Positions 11,404 through 21,302 of a stretch of DNA of 61,118 nucleotides are shown here, one piece after another (position 1 is the first letter of the stretch; every line of letters starts with the position of its first letter). Source of the stretch: Micractinium sp. NFX-FRZ (Eukaryota > Chlorophyta > Trebouxiophyceae > Chlorellales > Chlorellaceae). The DNA lies in NCBI GenBank assembly GCA_029339195.1, contig JAPTJF010000391.1, forward strand, positions 1 to 61,118, read 5' to 3'. The notes under the pieces are model-generated. The model ran no database searches, was not told the origin of the DNA, and saw nothing but the letters and a program-made list of their open reading frames with translations. The position numbers and the translations under genes are program-made.

Positions 11404-13898
11404 GAGTGCAGCATCAAGAGGAGCAGCAGCAGCCAGAAGAACCCAGACTCGCCCTGCCCCCGCCCTCTCACCGCCCATGGCCTCAATGGCGGTGGCACCA
11501 GCCAGCGTCCACAGGTCGCTGCAGGGCGGGGCATGTGTGTGGGGGGAGAAAGGCCCTGGGTTGCGGCGGGGGAGGCAGGCGGGTTGCATGCTCCGCCCAG
11601 CCCGAGCAGGACCATGCCCTGCCATGCCAAGCTCCGCACTCGCACAGGGGTGTGGCATAACATGAGACCCTGCCGCCGCCGCTGCGCCCCCATTCCGTCT
11701 CTTTCTCTCTCTCTCGCTCTCTCTCTGTGGTGCAGGATTACGTGACACGTGCCCACCCTTCCCCCCCGCGCCGCCCCCCAGCAGGCCCACCTGTACCTGC
11801 GGCAGGACAGAGGGGGCAGGGAGGGAGGGACAGAGGTGAGGCATGTGGTGCCGATAAGAGCTCACTTGGCGGGCCCAGAGCACTCCCTATGCCCTGCTGC
11901 TTCCTGCCGCCTCAGACTGCCACCTCTCCCCATCTTCCGAGCATGGTGCCAAGGACCCGTAAACCTCAAGAAATGACATCACGTCCCCCAACACACCACC
12001 ACGCGCCGCACCTCGCCCCGCTGAGGGGATGTGGTCACTTCCCCCACCCCCCACATGTGCCCTCTCCCGCCTCTTCCCCCGCTCAAAACCAAGTCTCCTC
12101 CCCCCGCCCCCTAGCCGGGCTCACGAGATCCAGGGGAACTTCTGCTTGACGGGCTCCAGCAGGTCGCGGGCCACAGACAGGCCGGCGTTGGCGCCCCAGT
12201 TGCTCTCGGGCAGGAAGCTGGGGGGGGAGGGGGAGGGGTGGGGGGTAAGGAGGGGAGGAATTGAGGTGCGGCATGGGGAAGTGCACGGCACAGGGCACTC
12301 CAAAGCCCAAGCAAGCCCCCTGGCTGCAGCACAGCGAGTCTTGCCACCACGGCTGCGCCCCACAGCTTCCCTGTGCCCGCCCTCGCGCACTGCTGCCCGC
12401 GCTGCACCACCCTGCGCAGGCACTCAGCAGGGCAGCCCCTCTGCCCGCTCACCGCATGGTGGCGCCGTTGCTGCCCCCCGTGTTTGTGTTCTTGTCGTAC
12501 GTGCCCGAGGTGTGCCAAGCCAGGCGCACCAGCACGGGGCCATAGCTGCCGTCGTCGTAGTCTGCGGGCGGGGGGTGAGGGGGGTATGGGTGAGGCGCAA
12601 GGGGCCAGCAGGGCTCGAGCAAAGTAGCAGAAGGCGTGGGTGAGGGTGGGGGGAGCCGGTGGAAGGACCAGCAAGGGGGCCGTGCTACCGTCGTCGCCGT
12701 CTGCTGGGGTACAATTGGGAGAGAAGGGACGGTAGGAGTAAGATGGGAGGGGAGGGTGCGGAACAGACAGCAGGGTGGCTGGGCTGCCGCCAGTGTGGTC
12801 TGCTGGGTGAGTGTGCGGGATGAGAGCGGGATGTGGGGGCGGGGTAGCAAACAGGCAAAGAAAGCGGGCGCACGCCAGGGAGCCAGCGGGTGTGGGCCGA
12901 GCCCCAGCAGACCTGTAGGCTTTTCAATCCACCCGCCCGTCTCCCCACCCGCGCTCCCTTGCTGGGCCACCGCAGCCCACCCCAGCCTGCCCTCCAGGGG
13001 CCCACCCTCGATGCGCCATTGCAATGGAACTCATATAACACGGCAAGAGCAAGCGCCCACCCTCGTTGCTGTCCAGCAGATCCTCAATGGCCGCCCTCAC
13101 AGCGTTGTAGTCCGGCTTGAACGAGGCCGCCACGGAGGCGGAGCTCTGCACACATTGAGAGCAAAGGCAGCGGCATTGGCACACGCAGGGGGGTGAGTGC
13201 GATGGAGACAGGCAGCACGCACACCTGGGTTGCCGGCTCGGCTGCCTTTTTTTGCCCTCAGCAGGCAAGGAATGCTGATGAACCCGCCTGCTTTGTTTTT
13301 TGTTCGTTCCTGCCACCAGCAAGGAGCCCTGCTCTGCAAATGATGCGGCATGCAGAGGCTGGTGCACGCCGGCGTGCGGCAGCCGACCCGGCGGCTCAAG
13401 AAGGGGTCAAAGCCCGCTGTTCTTCCTCTCTTCAGCCTGCCCGCAGCCTTGCCACCTCAGCGCCCCCCGCCCGCCCGGCTTACAGTGCCCGGCGGCGCCC
13501 CCAGGAGCTCGTCCAGCATGCCCCGCTCCTTGGCAAAGTACAGGCCCGCACCCGCGCCCGCCAGGCCGAGGAACAGAGGCACCGAGGAGCCCTGCAGCAG
13601 TGAAAGAGGGGGTGGTGCAAAAGGGGCGGGACGTGGGGCGCCTGGCGGCGGCGGTGAGTATGTGAACCCCGACTGTGCCGCCCGGTCTGGCGCGTGAGGA
13701 AGCGCCGACGGCAATTCAGGGCGGCCACAACCCTCGCTACAGAGGCCGCACACGACGGGGCGGCAGCAACCTCGCCAACTGGGGTTCTTACAACCCAGCC
13801 TGGCTCACCCCGCTCTTGGCTGGACCAGCCTCGCTGGCATAGCCTCGAGCAGCAGCGCCGCCCAGGCGAACAAGGGACCGAGCTGCGGCTCGGAACAT
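8845..13898 (-). CDS. Mitochondrial class I haem peroxidase, cytochrome c/ascorbate peroxidase hybrid
   Basis: Twelve exons chain in phase to 350 residues: 13898-13809, 13591-13484, 13145-13061, 12561-12453, 12217-12125, 11796-11791 (6 nt), 11518-11472, 11147-11024, 10464-10364, 9870-9744, 9347-9330 (18 nt), 8989-8845. An Arg-rich presequence ([14 protein letters not shown]) is followed by a hydrophobic segment (~32-50), a bipartite layout typical of intermembrane-space cytochrome c peroxidase. Distal Arg107, Trp110, His111 ([12 protein letters not shown]), proximal His236 (GAHTLG), Trp252 (GPWTN) and Asp296 are present. The body resembles fungal cytochrome c peroxidase ([22 protein letters not shown]), yet Arg245 stands where ascorbate peroxidases carry their ascorbate-binding Arg and yeast cytochrome c peroxidase has Asn. 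It should reduce H2O2 with cytochrome c, ascorbate or both; which is inference. Confidence 0.93.
11791..11796 (-). other. 6-nt microexon of the peroxidase gene
   Basis: On the minus strand GTACAG is flanked by CCGCAG on the left and GTGGGC on the right, a full acceptor and donor. Splicing gives FPWIS-Y-S-DLW, restoring the two residues that family members have between WIS and DL; skipping it keeps the frame but deletes them. Confidence 0.75.
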
Positions 13899-14478
13899 GG
13901 TGCGAGGCCCCTTGATCACTACTGTCGACTGCCGGCACGGCGACCAGGGCGCGCTGGGAGCGTGGGGATCGCGTTGCGTCCCTTCTTGTCGACCTTTCGA
14001 GGCCAGCTCAGCTTGTGCATGTGCACGAGGACTCCGTGCCGGGAAGATCCCAGACTCTCTACCAGTGCACACTTACACCAGCGGTGCACTCATACAAGCG
14101 TCTGGAAGGACTGCCTAGGCTTTTCAGAAGCCGATTGCAAGTTCCCGCGCGGCAACGCAGCCTGCCTCGCTGCAGTTGCAGGTACAAGCACAGGCATATT
14201 GAAGGGAGTGTCGGGCACCATCCACCAGCCCCCTGGCCCTGCTTGCCGCGATGCCGTCTCCACAGCAGCCTGGCCCCTGCCGCCCGTGTCGTGCTTAGGC
14301 AACATGGTGCGCAGGGGGGAGCCCCTCGCGCATGGGCAGCACTGCGGCCAGCCACTGCTTGCTGCCGCCGCCCACCGCTCCTGCCGCCGCTGTCGCCTTC
14401 CCCCTCCTGCAGCCCTGCCACCAGAGGGCCCCACCTAGTGCCGAGTCCCGGCGTGCCTGAGGCGGCAGCTACGGCACT
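13899..14478. promoter_or_regulatory. Divergent intergenic region, peroxidase / Lys-Ser-rich protein
   Basis: A 580-base spacer between divergent start codons, probably holding both promoters and 5' leaders. No TATA box or repeated operator-like motif stands out, and no gene is visible. Confidence 0.5.
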
Positions 14479-16191
14479 ATGGGGAAGAACCAGACGCACA
14501 AGAGCATGCAGATGCAGAAGCACTCGTCACGGGGCGGCGGCGAGGGGGACAATGCGGACACGCGGTATGCGGGGCACGACGCCTCGTTCCACACAGCAGA
14601 GTGGCACGCGGCGCGGCTAGCGGCCCTCACAATGGAGCGGCCAAGGTGCGCGTGGGCAGGATGGGTGTGTGGGTGGGGAGGTGCTGTCACAAGCAGGCTG
14701 GAGGCAAGGATGCAGCAGCACTGCCTAATGCAGGGAGCCACCAGCTGGCGTCATCCCGAGTGTCGCCTGCTGTGGCTGTGCTGCCTCTGCGGTTGGCTGT
14801 GGACCAGGCACCGTGGCACGGCTGCATGTCTGCCCCCCGGTCTCCCCCTCCTCCGTCTGCAGTGCCTCTCTGTACCTACTCCTGCTGCCACGCTGCAGCT
14901 GGACGGCCGGAAGAGGCAGCATCTGTGCTGCTCCCCTCGTCTGAATTTGCCTATGCACGCTGCGGCACGAGTGACCCACCACCACCCCTCCCCTCCCAAC
15001 CCCTCGCTGCCGCTCTGCAGCTGGGACGACTGGAAGAAGACGCAGGACGAGGCGGCGGCACGCGAAGCAGCGATGGAGGCGGCGGTGGCTGAGGCAGAGA
15101 GTGAGTGGGAGGGGGGCAGCGCAGGCCGTCTGCTTGCCCATCGCTTGTGTGTACCACCCACCACGTGCAGAGGCGGGAGGTGGAGGCGTTGCAAGGAAGC
15201 TGCCATGCTTGTGCTGTAGTGCCCCGTTGCCCATCTGCTGCCTGCCGAACCCCTGGACTTGCTCACACACGGCCCGCTGCTCCAGCCTGACCCAACTGCC
15301 GCCAGCTGCACCCCCACCCCACACGGCGTCGCTCTCTTTCCTCCACTGGAATGCCTTGGCCCCCACATTCCCCTTTCTGCTTGCTCCGACCTACCGCCCC
15401 TGCCGACTTTGACCCCGTTTCTTCTGTCCCATCCCCCTCCTCTCACCCACACCACCCCCACCCCAGATGAGTACAAGGCTGCGCTGGAGGTGGAGCGGGG
15501 GCGGCGCATGGGGTTCGTGAAGGAGGGGGGCGTGAAGAAGCGGGAGGGGAAGGAGAAGAAGGAGAAGAAGTCGAAAAAGTCGAAGAAGCGGAGCAGCAAG
15601 GACAAGAAGAAGGTGAGGAGACGGGGTGGCAGGGTGGGGGTGGGAGGCAGGGGGGCAGGATGGGTGGGGAGGCGGGGCGGCAGGGTGGGGGCGGGATGGG
15701 TGAGTGTTGGGTTGGCAGGGTGGGAGCGGGAGGCGCAGCCAGGCTGAGGATGTGTCTCCTCTGGCCGTCGCTCGCTGAGCTGGCTTTGTGATGGGGGCCA
15801 ACCTGCACGCATCAGGCTCCCATGGCGTCTCAGTGCCGCCAGGTCCACGCAGTGTCTTCTCCCCTCCGCGCCCCTTCTGCCTCCCCTCACTCGCCTGCCC
15901 TCCTGCCAGCGTCCAAACTGTGCCCTCCCCGGCCACACGGCCACACTGCCCCGCCAATCTGTGCACCCCCACCCACCCCCTCTCCGCTGCCTGCCACCCG
16001 TTCGCCTGCAGAAGCACAAGAAGAGCAGCAAAGACAAGAAGAAGAGCAGCAAGAAGAAGCGGCGGCGCAGCAGCAGCAGCGACAGCAGCAGCAGCAGCGG
16101 CAGCAGCAGCGACAGCGACAGCAGCAGCTCGGACCGCGATTATGGCGGGATGGGCAGCCCCGTGCGGCTGAGCAAGTTCCTGTACGCGTGA
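14479..16191 (+). CDS. Lys/Ser-rich conserved eukaryotic protein, probably nuclear
   Basis: Four exons chain in phase to 190 residues: 14479-14645, 15021-15100, 15467-15612, 16012-16191. The N-terminus (MGKNQTHKSMQ) and the block ASFHTAEWHAARLAALT followed by WDDWKKTQ and EYKAALEVERGRR look like a small conserved plant/animal protein of unknown function that I know only as uncharacterised. From residue ~105 the protein becomes a run of KKEKKSKK-type lysine tracts, then RRRSSSS and an Asp/Ser acidic tail, ending SPVRLSKFLYA. The Lys/Ser/Arg tracts suggest nuclear localisation and possible RNA or splicing association; this is composition-based only. The Lys-rich tract is interrupted by the last intron, so the two KDKKK blocks come from separate exons. 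Confidence 0.85.
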
Positions 16192-17465
16192 AGACAGACA
16201 TGACATGATGCTTATGTCAGCATATCCACCCCCGTTTCTCCCACCCTATATAGCTTCACACACACTCCAGCTCACCCCATCATCACATCGCCGGCAGGCC
16301 CAGTTGTCACCCCTTTGCTCCGCTGCCGCTCATGCTTGCACTCTGACTGGCGCTGCCCCCTCTTCGCTCCGCAAGTGCCACATTATTCATGTGCTACCCC
16401 GCTACTCTGCTGCCAACATCCGGAAGACGTTCACGTTGACACACAGCTGCAGGCAAGGGAGGCAAGCAGCCTGTTTGGATGTGCCACACAGCCCACGTTG
16501 CATGTCAGTGGCACCAAGAAGGACGGTGATCTGAGGGCAGGCGCGGTGGAGAGCAGTGGACACTTGGCCGCTTGCTCCAGCGCCTGGTGGCCGCAGCGGG
16601 CAGCGCATGGCTGCCAACACTCTTTTCATGTCGCATCGAGGCATGTATCCCGCAAGTGTGGCTCTGCCGGCAGGCAGCATCAGCGTGCACTGCGTAATGC
16701 TGCCCCCGAAATCCGCCACCGCCGTTGAGAGCCCACCGTGCTCTCCTGTTGCACCCCAAGCATGCGCGTTTCAGGACTGATGACGTGGGAAGCAGTGCAA
16801 ACGACGACTGCCCCACTGCATAGCTTATGCCTAGCATCTGCTGGGGATGCGCACCAACATGCCGTCACGCTCAGAGTCAGTCGAAACCAGTTGCAGGCTT
16901 CGAGAGCAGTTGCAGGCTTCGATTAGGGCTTCGAGAGAGCTCACAGCAGTGACCCATCTGGCAGCCTCAACCTGAGCAGGGGATGCAAACTCTGGGTACT
17001 GCTTGTACTGGAGTGTCACTGACGTGGAAGGACTTACAGAATGTGGCACATTGCATCAGCGGGCACGCGGAGAGGTGCAGTGGGTCCGCTTCCAAGGTGA
17101 TCGATCGAAGGGTTTTCAGATTTGATTCAAAGGGTTTCAGTGGTGCAAGCTTTTTCAGTGGGCCAAGCTGATTTGTTTGATCAAAGGGCAAGGCCGGCAT
17201 AGCAGGGAGGGGTGTTTGCAGAGGATGAGTGTGGGGGCGGAGCACTTTGGGAGATGTGGGTGGGTGTGGTGGCGTGGGGGTGTGGGGGTTGGCGAAAGCA
17301 CTGCGGGAGGGGCCGAGTCACAGCAGATGCTCTGAAGCGGGATGCGCACCGGACGCAGCATTGGGTTGAAGGCAACGCGTCCACGCATGCTGGGCTGGTG
17401 GCTGGTGTCCCAGGACAGGCTGGGGCTGGGGGACACGCCCGGCCCCCAAAGGCTGCTGGGCTGGC
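16192..17465. other. Convergent intergenic region, Lys-Ser-rich protein / protease
   Basis: Non-coding, less GC-rich than the genes. It holds a short tandem duplication at about 16890-16921 (two copies of GTTGCAGGCTTCGA) and a TTACA at 17034-17038 that reads TGTAA on the minus strand, a possible poly(A) signal about 430 bases past the protease stop. No gene recognised. Confidence 0.55.
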
Positions 17466-20400
17466 TCAGATGCGGTTGGCCAGCACCCAGTCTGCAGCAG
17501 GGGCAAGGGGGCACCAAGCAGCGGAGTGAGCAACGTGGAGTGGGCTAGCTCGCGGGGTGCTGGCAGGGCGCAAGGGCAGCCTCCGCCCGCCTGCGCCCTT
17601 GCTGCCAGCAGGTGGCCATGTGCACGCGCTGCCCCCGCTCCTCCTCCCACTTGGAGCTGGCAGCCCCCCAGGCTCACCGTAGTAGAACTTGGTCAGCGTC
17701 TTGATGCCCGTCCAGCTGGACACGAGGATGCCACGCACGTGGAAGCCGTTGGACCAGAGGGGAGAGCCGGACTGGCCGCCTGCGCAGCAGGGGCACGGGA
17801 GCAGTGGGCGCGGCGCTTGAGCTTGCCATGCAGCCCGCCAGCCTCATTGAACTGCCCCTGGGGCGCACCACGCAGCAGCCTGGGAGCGCACCACGCAGCA
17901 GCCTGGGGGCGCGCCGCGCAGCAGCGGCATGTGCGGCGGCGGCGGCAGCGGCAGGGGAGGGGCCACTATTGCCTGGTGCCCCACCTGCACCGTCTGTGTC
18001 GCTGAACACGTACTGCTGGCCCACGTCCCACCACTCGGCACAGCCGTTGAAGTCGCTGATGGAGCCAGAGGTGGCAAACATGCGCGACTGGGACCTGTCC
18101 CTGTCGCCAGGGTAGCCGGCGGTGCTGGTCCCCCTGCACACAGAGGCAGAGGCAGGCGCCCACGTGTGTTTGACCTCGGAGGAGCTGCGCACTGCAGCTG
18201 GCATTGCACAGCAGCGCAAGCGGAACCGTGTCGCTGGGCCAGTAGCTGTGTCCTGGCCTGCCTGTGGCTCTCTGCCTCATGGCAGGGCACCCAGGGGACG
18301 GCACTCACCAGCTCCTCCTGGTGCACTCGTAGCCTGCAGCATGGGAGCAGGGGCGGCAGGGTGGCAGGGTGGGGGATGGTGAGCAGTGCCCGGCGGGGGG
18401 GGGGACCCGTGTGTGCCAGCACATGTGGGCAGAGGGCTGCATCAGATCATTCACCGAGGCCACTGCCGCAAGCTGCGGCCCGCAGCCCAACTCGGCCGCC
18501 CTCCCAGGCTGTGAACGGGGGCACTCACCGAAGCCGAGCCAGCCGTACTGGTTGCCCACGGCCTCGTGCAGGTGGACGACAGCAATGTCAAAAGAGAAGT
18601 CGCGGGGGGTCTGGCAGGCCATGGAGCCGTCACCGCACGCGACGGGGGGCCCTGCAGTGCGGTGCGCACACGGGGGAGGGCGCCCGTGAGCCGGGAGCAA
18701 CAGCCAACAGGTGCAAGGCACGGCGCCACAGCGACGGAGCAGCAGGGCAGAGGAGTGGGAGCAGGGCAGGCACACTGCCCCCGCATGCAGCAGCAGCGGC
18801 GCTAGCGCTGCGGGCCAGCCGCTCGCTGTTCGGTACTTGCCTGCGTTAGAGAAGTAGGTGGACACCCTGCATGCATCAAGTGCGTTGGAAGTGAGGGGGT
18901 CAGAACCCACAGAGCAGGGGCAGCGCGGAGGGGCGGGACGACACCGGACACATGCGTGGTGCCCACGTGGTGCTGCGGGCCAGCGCGGCATGCAGCTGCC
19001 CACTCACCACTTCCACCCAACCTCGCGCTCGTTCTCGTAGGAGGTGCACAACCACCCCAAGAACCAGGACTGGCAGTGCCGGCCGCCGTCGTGCCTGCAA
19101 GCTTAAGCAGGGGCAGGCAAGTGTGAGCCTCAGGTTGGGGCGGAGGCAGGCCCAGGCACCGCCCCCACCACCCACGTACCACCCGTCTCCTTCCCCTCCT
19201 CATGCCATCTCCCAGCCATCCCCAGCACCCCACCTGTTGACCAAAAAGTTCAGGTTGCTGTAGAAGCTGCGGGAGGCAGTGTCGTACACGCACTACAGTG
19301 CAGGGGGCAGGGAGGGGGAGGGTGGCACAGCGTAGAGCGTCAAGGGGCTGGGCCGGGCCAGGGCGGGAAGGGCACACCGCTGCAGCTGCAAGCTGTGCTG
19401 GCAAGCGCCGGCACCCTTGCCAGCAGCAGTGGTGCGGCCACGCAGCCCGGGCTTTGTGCCACACGCAGGAGCCCAGGTGCCAATGCCAGTGCTGTGCACA
19501 GCTAGCTATAGCCTCACGTGTCCGGCGGTCAGCACGGTGGCGGGGCCGATGAGGGCGCCGCTGCAGCCGGAGCGGATGTGGCCGATGGCGCGGTATGGGG
19601 AGGTGTGCGCTCCGTTGCGGGAGGTGACCTCCCAGCGGTCGTCGTTGCCGTTGATGGCCAGCAGCTTGCGGGTGCCGTTGGTGGGGGGCTTGCTGGGCGC
19701 AGGCGTCACGGGCAGGCTGGTGCGGTGGCTGGGCACAGAGGTCCTGCCACCCAGGGCGGCCGCGGCGGACTTGGAGGCAGCGGCAGCTGCCTTCTCAGAC
19801 TGCAGGTACACCAGGCCGGAGGGGGTGATGCGGGATGCGGCGATGGCACCAGACGGGCGGGTCTTGGACATGGCCTGGGCCTGCCTGCAGGGTGCAGCCG
19901 AGGGAGGGAGGGTCGCTGAGGTTGGTTGGGGGTGCAGCGCGCCGCCCAGCGGCGGGCGAGGCGAGAAGCAGAGGAAGAAGAGTATTCCAACCCGAGGGCG
20001 TGGGGGTGAGGAAGCCAACAGGGCGGGCGAGGCGAGCACAGCGCCACGGTGGGTGTCCCTGCACGGCAAGCTGCTCACCCAGCCGCTGGCGCCGCCTGGC
20101 AGCCAGCACACTGCGCGGTGCCTGCCCCCTACTACTGCTGGGCTGTGCAAGCAGCCAGGCGCGGTTTACTGAGCCCTGCCTGCCGCCTCCACTCACCCCT
20201 GGGCCATCCTGGGCTGCCAGGCCTTGCCGGCCCTCAGGTTGATCTTGCCCGCCAGGACGAAGCCCTCCTTCTTGAACTGGCCAAACTCCTTGGCGCCCAG
20301 AGCAGCCTTGGTGTCGAGGTGCTTGGCATCAAAGGGCAGCGCGCCGCTGACAGAGGCGCTCTTGCCCGTGGCTGCAGGACGGGCGCACGGATGGGCCGGG

Positions 20401-21302
20401 GTGAGCAGCTTGGCGGGGCGGGTGCCCGGGCGTCAGGTAATGCCAGTGAGGGTGGGGGCGCAGGGGCGGCAGGCAGGTGAGGGGGGCGCCCGCAGCAGGA
20501 CAGGGCTGACACCGGCGGGACCCAGGGGGCAACACAGCGCGGGGCAGCGAGCCGGCTAGGGGCAGCAGTGCCTGCTGGCGTGCCCCAGCAGACCAATGTG
20601 GTGGCCGACGTTCAAGTAAGTTCAAGCGCCCTCAAGCAAGCAGGCGGCCCAGGCAGCTGGATGCAGGCGGCCGGGTGGGCTCACCGCCGCCGCAGGGGGC
20701 TGCGCCCTTGGCGCCCTGGCAGTCGGCCAGGCAGCGGGAGGCGTAGATCACGCCATCCTCATCGCACACGGGGGTGTCGGTGCGCGACAGGCGCAGTTTG
20801 TTGCAGTCGCAGCCTGCATGCGGGGCAGGGGAATGCAGGGGGGCGGGGGGCAGGGTTGGGGTGCATGAAGGGCGGAGAGGGCGGGGGGCAGGGTTGGGGC
20901 GCAAGAAGGGTGGAGGGGGCGGGGGGCAGGGTTGGGGCGCATGAAGGGCGGAGGGAGCGGGGGCCAGGAAGGCGGCCGGCCGGCCCAAGTTCCAGTGCGC
21001 TGAGGGAAGGGCCGTCCCCATTAGCGGCTAATGCAGCACTCGTGCTGGCAGCACTCTGGTGCAAGCAAGCCAAGTAGGAGTTCAAATTCTACCACACAAG
21101 GGGGGTCAGTAGGCGGGAACTGGTAACCCAATACAGTATGATCAGACCGCTGTCTGGCCCGCCAGGTCTGCACAGCCAGCCAGACAAGTGCATCGACCCT
21201 CTGCCCCTCCCAGGCGGCCCCAGCGCGCACTCACTCACCCTGCGCATAGGCGTGCCCTACCAGAAGGCCCAGGAGAGCCAGGATCACCCAGCTCGCCCGC
21301 AT
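17466..21302 (-). CDS. Secreted Kazal-domain plus trypsin/V8-like serine protease
   Basis: Twelve exons chain in phase to 443 residues: 21302-21239, 20813-20685, 20371-20197, 19884-19518, 19292-19234, 19094-19008, 18866-18841, 18651-18529, 18333-18309, 18133-17985, 17779-17678, 17491-17466. A signal peptide (MRASWVILALLGLLVGHAYA) is followed directly by a six-cysteine Kazal domain (residues ~22-64; PVCDEDGVIYASRC). A linker leads into a chymotrypsin-fold protease: His245 (TVLTAGHC), Asp324 (SFDIAVVHL), Ser405 (GGQSGSPLW). The GGQSGSP form is that of S1B/V8-type glutamyl endopeptidases. The intron after exon 7 has a GC donor (AG|GCAAGT at 18841/18840), required by the frame. Secretion or vacuolar/periplasmic action is inferred. 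A Kazal inhibitor fused to a protease suggests self-inhibition until processing. Confidence 0.93.
17856..17926. repeat. Tandem repeat in protease intron
   Basis: Three near-identical units of about 21 bases built on GCGCACCACGCAGCAGCCTG, plus a weaker fourth with GCGCCGCGCAGCAGC. The CGCAGCAG core resembles the bases around the acceptor of exon 17779-17678, so this may be another exon-edge echo array. Confidence 0.7.
20841..20953. repeat. 38-bp minisatellite in protease intron 1
   Basis: Three consecutive units, each with GGGCGGGGGGCAGGGTTGGG followed by a GCATGAAGGGCGGAG-like half, with a few substitutions. It lies just upstream of the Kazal exon acceptor. Confidence 0.8.
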
